The translations under genes and the position numbers were made by a program. Shown here piece after piece: positions 1-6,312 of a stretch of DNA of 6,312 nucleotides. Each line of letters begins with the position of its first letter. The stretch's first letter is position 1. This DNA comes from Deltaproteobacteria bacterium (GTDB lineage Bacteria; Desulfobacterota; UBA8473): positions 1-6,312 of the forward strand of contig JAUXFK010000170.1 of NCBI GenBank assembly GCA_030623035.1, written 5' to 3'. Below the pieces are notes generated by a model, which searched no databases, was not told the DNA's origin, and saw nothing but the letters and a program-made list of their open reading frames with translations.

Positions 1-1578
1 CTCGAATTTTCTGTATTTGTGGGGTGGGAATACCATAAATATCTTTTTTAACTCTTCAAAGGTCAGGCCCAATGGCTCAAGTCTGTAATCTAAGATATCT
101 TCAAGGCTTTCATCTGAACCGGGCAGGTTCAACCTCCTGGCAAGGTCGATCAGGATATCTTCATCCTGCCGACAAAGCCCTACCTGTATGGCTTTTTGCT
201 GAGCGAAAACCGCATTGCCGGCCACATAAGGAAGCTCGATTATCTGGTTTACCTCCGGCCAAAAGGCAGCAGGCAATACATAATCAGCCAGTGCAGCGGT
301 AGGGGTGATAAACATATCTGTAACAACAAGCAAATCGAGCTTCAGCAAGGATTGATAGACCTCTTTCGTATTGGCGATTGTAGCCAATGGATTATTCCCA
401 AAGATAAGAAGCGCCTTTATACGATAGGGCATACCTGTCCGCATAGCCTTAAAGAGCCCTGGAATATGAGCAGAAGGCATTGAGGCACGAAATCCGGATA
501 GTAATTTGAATTGGTCACTCCCGATCCTTTTTTTGAGCATCCCTTTGGGGAGTTTGGTTCTCAAAAGAGGATATGGCCTTACAATATCCATGCCCAATAT
601 ATCCCCTCCAGGGACATCTATATTGCCGGTCAGCCCCCTAAGTAAAGAGATCGCCCTTACTGTTTGAAGAGAGTTTGGATTTTGTTCAATGGCAACACCC
701 CACTCCAGTACAGAGGGTTTATCCATGGCATATCTCTTTGCTGCAGCAACAATGTCATCTGCAGGAATCCATGTAATCGCCTCGGCCCACTTTGGCGTGT
801 ATTCTGATACATGCTCCTTCAACCTTCTAAACCCCAATGTCCACTTTTCAACAAATTCCTTATCATAGATACCTTCATTGATGATTACATGGATCATGGA
901 AAGGGCAAGGGCGCAATCCGTTCCGGGTCTGATAGGAAGCCAGATATTACATTGTTTTGCTGTTTCAGACCTTCTGGGATCTACTGCAATCCCAAAGCTT
1001 CCCGCTTTCAAAGCCCTTTTGACAGGAAACGATAATTCGCCATCAGGGCCAGTGATCACAGGATTGTGCCCCCAGAACAAAATAGTCTTGGGTGTGACAC
1101 CTCCGTAGTAGTCTGCAACGGGAAAACCACCGTAAGTGAGATGGCTTACCGTAATCCTGGGGATAAAACAGTTGGCAAGACCGGGTTCATACCAGTTGGG
1201 GGTTCCAAGAGAGTTTGCAAATCGAACAACATGCATATAATGATGCCGGCCGGTTCCCTGGCCTATTGCAATAGACTCAGGACCGGATTCATGCCTGAAA
1301 TTATCGATCTTTTCTGAAATCTCATCTAAAGCCGTATCCCAATCGATCTCTTCCCATTTATTCGATCCTCTTATCCCAACTCTTTTTAACGGAGTCAATA
1401 TCCTGGAATGATGATAGACGATCTCCGGTGTAGCAATCCCTTTAATACACATCTGGCCTAGGTTAAAGGGAGACTCCGGATCCGGCACTACTTTTATGAG
1501 TTTACCATCTTTAACAGACAAAAGGGCACCACACCCCCCATGGCAATTCCGGCAGATACTCTTCAGATTCTCATTCAT
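1..1578 (-). CDS. Molybdopterin oxidoreductase, acetylene hydratase / thiosulfate reductase-like, 3' end beyond window
   Basis: The frame is open for 526 codons from ATG at 1578 to the window edge, so the C-terminal part (probably the last 150-200 residues, including most of the pterin-dinucleotide-binding domain) is missing. Residues 9-44 give a 4Fe-4S site, C9-x2-C12-x3-C16-x27-C44, followed by K46. G125-TPNW leads to C137 (A-N-C-F-I-P-R), which aligns with the metal-ligand Cys141 of Pelobacter acetylene hydratase as I remember that protein. Further family landmarks are LPIRPGTD, VIINEGIYDKEFVEKW and the TPTAALADYVLP block at 425-436. There is no twin-arginine or other signal peptide, so the enzyme is predicted to be cytoplasmic, unlike PhsA/PsrA. 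Position 13 is His, where acetylene hydratase has its catalytic Asp13, so acetylene hydration is not predicted; the substrate is unknown. The start lies six bases after the dehydrogenase stop, with only a weak ribosome site, which suggests translational coupling. The family call is firm and the reaction is open. Confidence 0.92.
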   Translation of the reverse strand, partial: MNENLKSICRNCHGGCGALLSVKDGKLIKVVPDPESPFNLGQMCIKGIATPEIVYHHSRILTPLKRVGIRGSNKWEEIDWDTALDEISEKIDNFRHESGPESIAIGQGTGRHHYMHVVRFANSLGTPNWYEPGLANCFIPRITVSHLTYGGFPVADYYGGVTPKTILFWGHNPVITGPDGELSFPVKRALKAGSFGIAVDPRRSETAKQCNIWLPIRPGTDCALALSMIHVIINEGIYDKEFVEKWTLGFRRLKEHVSEYTPKWAEAITWIPADDIVAAAKRYAMDKPSVLEWGVAIEQNPNSLQTVRAISLLRGLTGNIDVPGGDILGMDIVRPYPLLRTKLPKGMLKKRIGSDQFKLLSGFRASMPSAHIPGLFKAMRTGMPYRIKALLIFGNNPLATIANTKEVYQSLLKLDLLVVTDMFITPTAALADYVLPAAFWPEVNQIIELPYVAGNAVFAQQKAIQVGLCRQDEDILIDLARRLNLPGSDESLEDILDYRLEPLGLTFEELKKIFMVFPPHKYRKFE

Positions 1579-1584
1579 AAATAA

Positions 1585-2718
1585 TTACCCGTTAAGACGT
1601 GCTAAAACCTTACAGTTCTCTTCAAGAATCTTTTTCGGTGACTGAAGGAGATCACACAGACCCTCTGTACCGTTAACTATCTCTGTCACGACTCCGTCAA
1701 GAGATATCCTGTTATTTTCACACAGACTGATGATTTTAGCAAACGCTCCACCGAGATGCCCGCGGGAGCCAACCAATGAAACAGCATTTGTAATCATATG
1801 GTCAACAGCATCAAGGACTAGAGGCACTCCGCTCCTGCCGAGGATGGCAACACGGCCATTTGCATTCAAGCGCCTAAATACCCTGTTAACATTGTCCATA
1901 TTTCCTGAGGCCTCGATAACAACATCAACAGAACACGGACCATCATCAAAGAATTCGTCAATATCGTATATATGGTCGCTCCATTTCTTTGCAAGCATCC
2001 TCCGGAATTTTACTGGTTCAACTACATGGACTCTGGAAGCGCCGAAAACAACCTTGCCCAACATTGCAGAAAACAACCCAATCGGACCGGCCCCAAAGAC
2101 AACAATCACGTCCCCTGCAGATACATGGGTATTCTGACATGCCACATAAGCAACCCCTGCGGGTTCAATACATGCCGATGTCTTAAGACCCTTGTCACTC
2201 CCTGCCAATGCATTCACTTCATGGGTCAGCATCGATGGTACATCAACGATTGTACCAAAGAGGCCATCCTGCTCTAAACCCAGTAATCTTGCATGCTGGC
2301 ACTGGTTGAACTGTCCTCTCCGACAAGCATTACAGTGATAACAAACGATGATCGATTCAAACGTTACATAGTCTCCCTCTTTTACATGGTAAACACGAGA
2401 ACCCACCTCAACTACCTTTCCAACCCCTTCATGACCTATGATTCGGCCTTCTTTTGGGATATCTGCCGGTGCTGAGCAACGAATATAACCTGTGTCAGGA
2501 TTGGTTTCCACCAGATGCACATCCGTTCCACACAACCCCCCATATATCATCTCTACTCTAACTTTATCACAACCAAGCCCCCCCAGTTCTCGATTTAGCA
2601 CAGAGACACGAGGATCTCTATAAATCTGATGGGGGCCTGGGTTGGCAATGCCATCTACGGGCCTTTTCTCCGCATTAACTATCAATAATTTAGATTTCAA
2701 AGCATGGATCCTTTCCAT
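1585..2718 (-). CDS. Zinc-dependent medium-chain alcohol/polyol dehydrogenase (threonine dehydrogenase-like)
   Basis: This 377-residue protein is a complete MDR-superfamily dehydrogenase, expected to oxidise a secondary or primary alcohol (or reduce the ketone) with NAD(H) in the cytoplasm. The catalytic zinc set is visible: C63 in GGLCGTD, the H96-E97 pair in GHEGVG, and E185 in CIEPAG. The structural zinc lobe is C126-x2-C129-x2-C132-x7-C140. The Rossmann loop is GAGPIG at 209-214, and E234 at the end of the second strand favours NAD over NADP. A leader of about 50 residues before the catalytic cysteine is longer than in many ADHs. An in-frame TAA just upstream limits the start to ATG 2718, and the next Met (57) would remove the core. 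Shine-Dalgarno support is poor. The gene is followed after six bases by the Mo/W enzyme, so the two probably form an operon. Substrate cannot be read from sequence; threonine, sorbitol or a cyclic alcohol are all possible. Confidence 0.93.
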   Translation of the reverse strand: MERIHALKSKLLIVNAEKRPVDGIANPGPHQIYRDPRVSVLNRELGGLGCDKVRVEMIYGGLCGTDVHLVETNPDTGYIRCSAPADIPKEGRIIGHEGVGKVVEVGSRVYHVKEGDYVTFESIIVCYHCNACRRGQFNQCQHARLLGLEQDGLFGTIVDVPSMLTHEVNALAGSDKGLKTSACIEPAGVAYVACQNTHVSAGDVIVVFGAGPIGLFSAMLGKVVFGASRVHVVEPVKFRRMLAKKWSDHIYDIDEFFDDGPCSVDVVIEASGNMDNVNRVFRRLNANGRVAILGRSGVPLVLDAVDHMITNAVSLVGSRGHLGGAFAKIISLCENNRISLDGVVTEIVNGTEGLCDLLQSPKKILEENCKVLARLNG

Positions 2719-2791
2719 AGGTGTTTGGATTTCAACAGACCGTTATACGATAGTGTCCATCCAAAAGTGAGCAAAATGGCTATTGAGTAAA

Positions 2792-2905
2792 CTCAGCAAA
2801 GGCGGTCACATTATAATGCGTGCAACTTATCTGACAGTGTATAGAGCGTTAAGAAAGAACAGTAGCGAGTTTCGCACGGGTTATAATGTGACCGCCTCTG
2901 CTGAG
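2792..2905. repeat. Inner inverted repeat, 25-base arms around a 64-base centre
   Basis: The arms at 2792-2816 and 2881-2905 are reverse complements with one mismatch (24 of 25), and pairing continues imperfectly inward through a shared CGTGC. Transcribed RNA from either strand could form a long hairpin. The arms contain GGCGGTCAC next to a TTATAA palindrome. The plus-strand copy is followed a few bases later by a run of seven T (2911-2917), but an ACCGA spacer separates it from the stem, so an intrinsic terminator is only possible. No tRNA or known small-RNA fold was recognised. Confidence 0.8.
2810..2837 (-). promoter_or_regulatory. Candidate sigma-70 promoter facing the dehydrogenase / Mo-enzyme pair
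   Basis: Read on the minus strand, CTGTCA (2832-2837, four of six matches to the -35 consensus) is followed after 16 bases by TATAAT (2810-2815, perfect -10). Transcription would start near 2803, about 85 bases before the dehydrogenase ATG at 2718. The -10 lies inside the inner inverted-repeat arm, so any promoter activity would be carried by the element. This is motif matching only; the ATTATAAT core is palindromic and may have another role. Confidence 0.3.
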
Positions 2906-3103
2906 ACCGATTTTTTTGCAAAGAGAAGTCAATAACCATTATGAGCAATTTTGTTTAGGGTCAAAAAAGACGAAGATTTTAACCGCCCCGCAGAATATGG
3001 CTTCGCATTTCACAGGGCAAGCAGGAATATATGGGCATATTTCGAGGATTAAGATCTGAGCCCAACAAAGAGATTGGGGAAAAGGACTATTTCTGGATGG
3101 ACA

Positions 3104-4594
3104 CTATACCAATTCTCGATAGCGTATCTTTCCTCCTGAGGTTCTGGGTAGTTCAGTTATGAATTCTATAATGCGAGGTACTTTGTATTTTGACATCCTT
3201 TCCTCACAGAATTTTTTAATATCGCTTTTACTGATCTTTGAAGCATCCTTTAAGACAATCACAGCCTTGGGGACTTCACCATGAGAATGGTCCTGAACTT
3301 TTACAACCGCCACCTCAGCAATTTTCGGGTGAGCGATCAACACATCTTCGATCTCTGTTGGGAAAACCTTCAGACCTGCCATCTTCATCATCCCTGATTT
3401 TCTGCTCGCAAAATATAAGTACCCTTCAGTATCCTTCTTTACCATATCACCAGAAAAAAACCAGCCATCCTTTAGATATTTTTCAGTTTCTTCAGGCTGG
3501 TTATAGTATCCACTACATACAGCCGACCCTCTTACAGCCATTTCTCCAACCTCATTCGGAGGCAACTCTTCCCCATCTTCCCCTAAAATTTTGACCTCAT
3601 AATAACGACACGGCTTTCCCATCGAGCCTATTTTATGCATCTCATCAACAGAGGCGGCTAAGGCAATCCCCGATGTCTCAGTACTTCCCCAAACAGGGAT
3701 GATATTTATTCCAAAACGTTCTTCAAATCTCTTTGCCAATGCCGGGTTTATATGCATGCCTCCACTCTCAGGGATTCTAAGAGAGCTAAAATCAAAAGGG
3801 AAAGAGTCGTGTAAACGCACCAAAGTGTCATAGATCGAAGCAACAGCCATCATGCATGTTACACGGCAATCTGTGATCCTTCTTGCAATGGACTTGGGAG
3901 AAATATTGTCGATTAAAACAATCGTACCTCCCAAATATAATGGACGAGAAAATAGTTCATGTGGGTGCACAAAAACAGGAAACATACATAGATGAATATC
4001 ATCATGCCTCAACTTTAAGCTTTCTACCGATGATAAAGTATTCCAGAATATGTTCGCATGGGTAGTGACAGCACCTTTTGGCACACCGGTTGTACCGGAT
4101 GTGAAGTTCAAATAGACAACATCACTGTCCTGTAATGAAACTTCCGGTGCTGAAATTTTCTCTTTAACAAAGATTTTATCCCAATTCCTGTATTTTTTCG
4201 CGGTTTTTTTGCCAATTACGATAATCTTTTCATCCGGGCATGAAAGCTTTACCTTGGATAATAAAGGCTGAAAACTTTCATCTACGATCAAGAAGACAGG
4301 ATCGGTGATATCCAATACAAGCTGGATATGGGGAACGGTCTGCGTATAATCAATAGGAAATACGATTCCTCCTGCCGCAGCAACGCCTAAAAACGAAATA
4401 ATTGCCTCCGGTGTCTTCTGTACTAAAAGCCCCACCCTTTCTCCATTTTTAAGGCCATTTGCAATTAAAAAATTGGCCAGCATATTCGATCTTTCATAGA
4501 ATTCTCTATGAGAAACCTTCGAGTCCCCATATATAATTGCAGTCTTTTCAGGTAAAAGTTTCGCATTCCGTTCTAACATTTCAACGATCGTCAT
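3104..4594 (-). CDS. AMP-forming acyl-CoA synthetase / ligase (ANL superfamily)
   Basis: This is a complete class I adenylate-forming enzyme of 496 residues from ATG 4594. It should activate a carboxylate with ATP to an acyl-adenylate and then, most likely, transfer it to CoA. Counting from that ATG, the P-loop TSGTTGVPKG is at 165-174, the A5 motif WGSTE at 302-306, the A7 aspartate in SGD at 383, and the A8 segment (S-R-K-S-G-M-M-K, then GLKVFPTEIE) at about 397-416. The catalytic A10 lysine K489 lies in SGGKIRYREL close to the C-terminus. All catalytic landmarks are present; the A8 hinge has Gly where many relatives have an acidic residue. GTG codons at 4606 and 4603 would add four or three residues, but GGTGAG lies at the right distance from the ATG. 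No carrier-protein or condensation domain is fused. The substrate is not evident. The gene sits behind a glycan-initiating transferase, and its TAG stop lies in the tip of the inverted-repeat element. Confidence 0.92.
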   Translation of the reverse strand: MTIVEMLERNAKLLPEKTAIIYGDSKVSHREFYERSNMLANFLIANGLKNGERVGLLVQKTPEAIISFLGVAAAGGIVFPIDYTQTVPHIQLVLDITDPVFLIVDESFQPLLSKVKLSCPDEKIIVIGKKTAKKYRNWDKIFVKEKISAPEVSLQDSDVVYLNFTSGTTGVPKGAVTTHANIFWNTLSSVESLKLRHDDIHLCMFPVFVHPHELFSRPLYLGGTIVLIDNISPKSIARRITDCRVTCMMAVASIYDTLVRLHDSFPFDFSSLRIPESGGMHINPALAKRFEERFGINIIPVWGSTETSGIALAASVDEMHKIGSMGKPCRYYEVKILGEDGEELPPNEVGEMAVRGSAVCSGYYNQPEETEKYLKDGWFFSGDMVKKDTEGYLYFASRKSGMMKMAGLKVFPTEIEDVLIAHPKIAEVAVVKVQDHSHGEVPKAVIVLKDASKISKSDIKKFCEERMSKYKVPRIIEFITELPRTSGGKIRYRELV

Positions 4595-4598
4595 ATTA

Positions 4599-4604
4599 CT
4601 CACC
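4599..4604 (-). promoter_or_regulatory. Ribosome binding site that sets the ligase start
   Basis: On the minus strand GGTGAG precedes ATG 4594 by four bases. It matches the GGTGA portion of the Shine-Dalgarno consensus and overlaps the upstream GTG codons, which makes those GTG codons less likely as the true start. Confidence 0.45.
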
Positions 4605-4682
4605 ACTTTTTAAACATCTGTATTGCAACAGGTTAACATCAGTACGCGAATCATTGATAACGTTTATAAAAATAATGGACTT

Positions 4683-6110
4683 CTACATGGCGCCCATCCC
4701 TCTAAATACAGCGGGAATCGTTTTAAAAAGTATCTTTAAATCCAACATAAAGGAAAAATTATCAATATATTCCATATCCAGTTCGATCCATTTCTCGAAC
4801 GGCACTTCATTTCTTCCATTAATCTGCCATAGACATGTAAGGCCGGGTCTAATACTGAACCGGCGTTTCTGCCAGTCCTTTTCAAAACATTCAAAGTCTC
4901 GAACTGGAAGAGGCCTGGGGCCTACCAGGCTCATATCCCCTTTTAAGACATTTAACAACTGAGGCAACTCATCAATGCTTGTCTTTCTTAGAAACCTCCC
5001 TACCCTTGTAACTCGCGGATCATCTTTGATTTTGAATACAGGGCCACTCATTTCATTCAGATGTTCCAATTCGGATTGTTTTTTCTCTGCATCTTTTATC
5101 ATCGTTCTGAATTTATAAACGTTGAATCTTCGTTTATTATAACCGACCCTTTCTTGAAGGAAAAAGACAGAGCCAGCAGAGTCTAAACGAATAAGAATAC
5201 CTACAACTATAAAAAGAGGAAGTAATAATATCAATGTAAAAAAAGAAAAAACGATGTCAAATAACCTCTTAAATTCAAAAAACCAACCATCCAGCGGAGC
5301 GGTATATAGAGTCAGCAGAGAAGACCCCTCAAAGTCATCGACCCTTGATTTGGCCAAACGTAAATCAAAAAACAGGTCCGTGAGAAAACGTACGATAATA
5401 CCCTGTTCTTCACAAATGCGGAGTACCCTATTGATCTCTTTATAAAAAGTCTTAATCGGTAATCCAATAACAACTTCATCTACCACATGTCTCTTTAAGA
5501 CATCAGAAAAATGCTGTAAATCAGAGAGCAATTCTGTATTTTTACTATTATCAAAGCTTTCATCATCTACAAAACCAATGAGGTTATATCCTAAATCCTT
5601 CCGTTTTCTTATTTTCTGAGCGAAACGCTGTACCCTTTGATTCGAGCCGATAAGTATCATATGCCTTAGATTCCTGCCTCTATTGCGAATCATAATCAAC
5701 AATAGACGCATCGTCATCCTGGCCGTTATGGTGGAAAGACTACTCAAAACCCAGAGCAAGAAAACAAATACCCCATTAAAGACCTGAGCATAGAAAATAC
5801 TTATGAAGCTGGTTATAAAGAATGTTCCAAGAGAGGTTGCCTTTATGATATCTATACATTCTTGAACTCTGCTTCCCATTCGCTTGGTTTCATAAAGACC
5901 AAAGAGTTGAAAAATGACATGCCAGGTACTTATCGCAATGATGATGACAATAAAATTCTGGATAGTAATCTGAGCGGACAGCAATTCATTCAGTGTAGAA
6001 GGCATCCCTTCATAACCGCTGATAACAATAGCTACAGCCAAACTACAAAAAAGTATTAAAATATCTGAGAATTTATATAAGGCGAAAAGTACAGTACGCC
6101 GAAAAAACAT
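4683..6110 (-). CDS. Exopolysaccharide polyprenyl-phosphate sugar-1-phosphate transferase (WbaP/ExoY type)
   Basis: This 475-residue inner-membrane enzyme is expected to move a sugar-1-phosphate from a nucleotide sugar to undecaprenyl phosphate, the first step in building a lipid-linked exopolysaccharide or O-antigen unit. The N-terminal half has four hydrophobic segments (about 9-31, 50-72, 92-110, 113-130) and then a CoA-binding-3-like Rossmann region (about 149-245, with ILIGSNQRV and GYNLIGFVDDE). The catalytic half begins with KRLFD (281-285) and a membrane helix broken at P298. Next come QERVGYNKRRFNVYKFRTM (319-337), the D380-E381 dyad in SIDELPQ, SLVGPRP (394-400) and RPGLTCLWQINGR (421-433). 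Length and domain order are those of full bitopic/polytopic family members, with no truncation. ATG 6110 has an AAGAGA stretch about nine bases upstream. The sugar specificity (galactose, glucose or an N-acetylated sugar) cannot be told. The ligase follows after 88 bases without a clear terminator, so cotranscription is plausible. Confidence 0.95.
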   Translation of the reverse strand: MFFRRTVLFALYKFSDILILFCSLAVAIVISGYEGMPSTLNELLSAQITIQNFIVIIIAISTWHVIFQLFGLYETKRMGSRVQECIDIIKATSLGTFFITSFISIFYAQVFNGVFVFLLWVLSSLSTITARMTMRLLLIMIRNRGRNLRHMILIGSNQRVQRFAQKIRKRKDLGYNLIGFVDDESFDNSKNTELLSDLQHFSDVLKRHVVDEVVIGLPIKTFYKEINRVLRICEEQGIIVRFLTDLFFDLRLAKSRVDDFEGSSLLTLYTAPLDGWFFEFKRLFDIVFSFFTLILLLPLFIVVGILIRLDSAGSVFFLQERVGYNKRRFNVYKFRTMIKDAEKKQSELEHLNEMSGPVFKIKDDPRVTRVGRFLRKTSIDELPQLLNVLKGDMSLVGPRPLPVRDFECFEKDWQKRRFSIRPGLTCLWQINGRNEVPFEKWIELDMEYIDNFSFMLDLKILFKTIPAVFRGMGAM

Positions 6111-6142
6111 AGGATATTATCTCTTCTTTAAAGGGTTGGATT

Positions 6143-6170
6143 AGTATATAAATATATCGGCATTTCTAAA
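6143..6170 (-). promoter_or_regulatory. Candidate sigma-70 promoter for the sugar transferase
   Basis: On the minus strand TTTAGA (6165-6170, four of six to the -35 consensus) is separated by 16 bases from TATACT (6143-6148, five of six to the -10 consensus). This lies about 33 bases upstream of the ATG at 6110. The surrounding sequence is very AT-rich, which raises the chance of a random match. Confidence 0.35.
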
Positions 6171-6234
6171 ATTTTCTTTATGCTCGGTAATTAGTATTGA
6201 TGATCTCGTAAAAAGTCAAAAAATACCATTTCCC

Positions 6235-6312
6235 GTCATTCCGGCAAAAGCCGGAATCCAGTGTTTTCAAGCAGTTGCGGACCATCTGGACTCCGGTTTT
6301 CACCGGAGTGAC
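6235..6312. repeat. Dispersed palindromic repeat with paired hairpins, cut by the window end
   Basis: Two 27-base arms, 6235-6261 and 6286-6312, are inverted copies (22 of 27). Each arm is itself a hairpin: TTCCGGC-AAAA-GCCGGAA at 6239-6256 on the left, and ACTCCGG-TTTTCA-CCGGAGT on the right, each with a 7-base stem. The style matches REP/MITE-like intergenic repeats that I remember as common in Desulfobacterota and some other environmental bacteria. The preceding stretch (about 6201-6217, TGATCTCGTAAAAAGTC) may be the outer end of the same element, whose partner would lie beyond the window. Confidence 0.7.

Larger units (their letters stand above)
2750..3107. mobile_element. Non-autonomous, MITE-like composite inverted-repeat element or insertion-sequence relic
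   Basis: This element fills most of the 385-base space between the ligase and the dehydrogenase. Three blocks occur in the same order, inverted, in both halves. The outer 14-base ends match perfectly (2750-2763 against 3094-3107, with TG...CA just inside). A middle block matches at 21 of 27 positions (2762-2788 against 2927-2953). An inner block matches at 24 of 25 positions (2792-2816 against 2881-2905). The right half carries extra sequence between blocks, about 140 bases (2954-3093) and about 21 bases. No transposase reading frame is present. Several sub-repeats at each end recall transposase-binding arrays of large insertion sequences such as the IS21 type, but that is inference. A five-base direct repeat TATAC (2744-2748, 3105-3109) lies at the edges but overlaps one terminal repeat, so it is weak evidence for a target duplication. 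Confidence 0.55.

Noticed and set aside
72..1317. Several plus-strand open frames opposite the Mo enzyme.
   Set aside because: They are short, overlap each other, show no recognisable motif, and lie antisense to a continuous minus-strand frame with clear family motifs.
1730..2475. Plus-strand open frames opposite the dehydrogenase, the longest 135 codons.
   Set aside because: They are shadows of the minus-strand coding sequence, which contains all the MDR zinc and cofactor motifs.
2719..2745. TATAAC near 2740 on the minus strand as an alternative -10 for the dehydrogenase.
   Set aside because: No acceptable -35 lies at 15-19 bases upstream.
2945..3052. Plus-strand open stretch of 35 codons ending in TAA within the inverted-repeat element, which reads like a protein tail (…AEYGFAF…).
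   Set aside because: It has no start codon or ribosome site and is bounded by stops. The length is expected by chance, and I recognise no family, so it is not called as a gene or pseudogene.
3061..3079. Possible terminator for the ligase, CCCAA/TTGGG stem with an 8-base loop.
   Set aside because: It has only five pairs, a long loop and no adjacent T-run on the minus strand, which is too weak for an intrinsic terminator.
4607..4682. Search for a terminator or promoter between the sugar transferase and the ligase.
   Set aside because: Only 4-5 base stems and partial hexamers are present, so nothing can be called.

Overview
The window reads as bacterial accessory sequence with moderate GC and tight coding. 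All four recognisable genes lie on the minus strand, so transcription runs from right to left. An acetylene-hydratase-like molybdenum/tungsten enzyme, a zinc dehydrogenase, a CoA-ligase-type enzyme and a dispersed TTCCGGC/GCCGGAA hairpin repeat together suggest an anaerobic sulfate-reducing or syntrophic bacterium of the Desulfobacterota (old Deltaproteobacteria) type. That placement is inference from gene content and remembered repeat style; no marker gene is present.

Layout in transcription order: the right edge (about 6235-6312) holds a palindromic repeat cut by the window end. A candidate promoter (6143-6170) precedes a complete polyprenyl-phosphate sugar-1-phosphate transferase (4683-6110), the membrane enzyme that starts a lipid-linked glycan. 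After 88 bases comes a complete AMP-forming acyl-CoA synthetase/ligase (3104-4594). A 385-base gap (2719-3103) is mostly filled by a composite inverted-repeat element (2750-3107) with no visible transposase; its right tip carries the ligase stop codon, and it contains a possible promoter facing the next genes. These are a medium-chain zinc dehydrogenase (1585-2718) and, six bases later, the N-terminal 526 residues of a cytoplasmic molybdopterin oxidoreductase of the acetylene hydratase / thiosulfate reductase branch (1-1578), which runs off the left edge.

There appear to be two modules. The right-hand pair combines surface-glycan initiation with acyl activation. The left-hand pair is a redox unit in which a Zn/NAD dehydrogenase and a soluble Fe-S Mo/W-bis-pterin enzyme are probably co-translated and may act on successive intermediates of one substrate. 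Nothing in the sequence fixes that substrate. The most interesting points are the unassigned Mo/W enzyme, which has histidine where acetylene hydratase has its catalytic aspartate, its pairing with the dehydrogenase, and the three-block inverted-repeat element at the junction of the modules.
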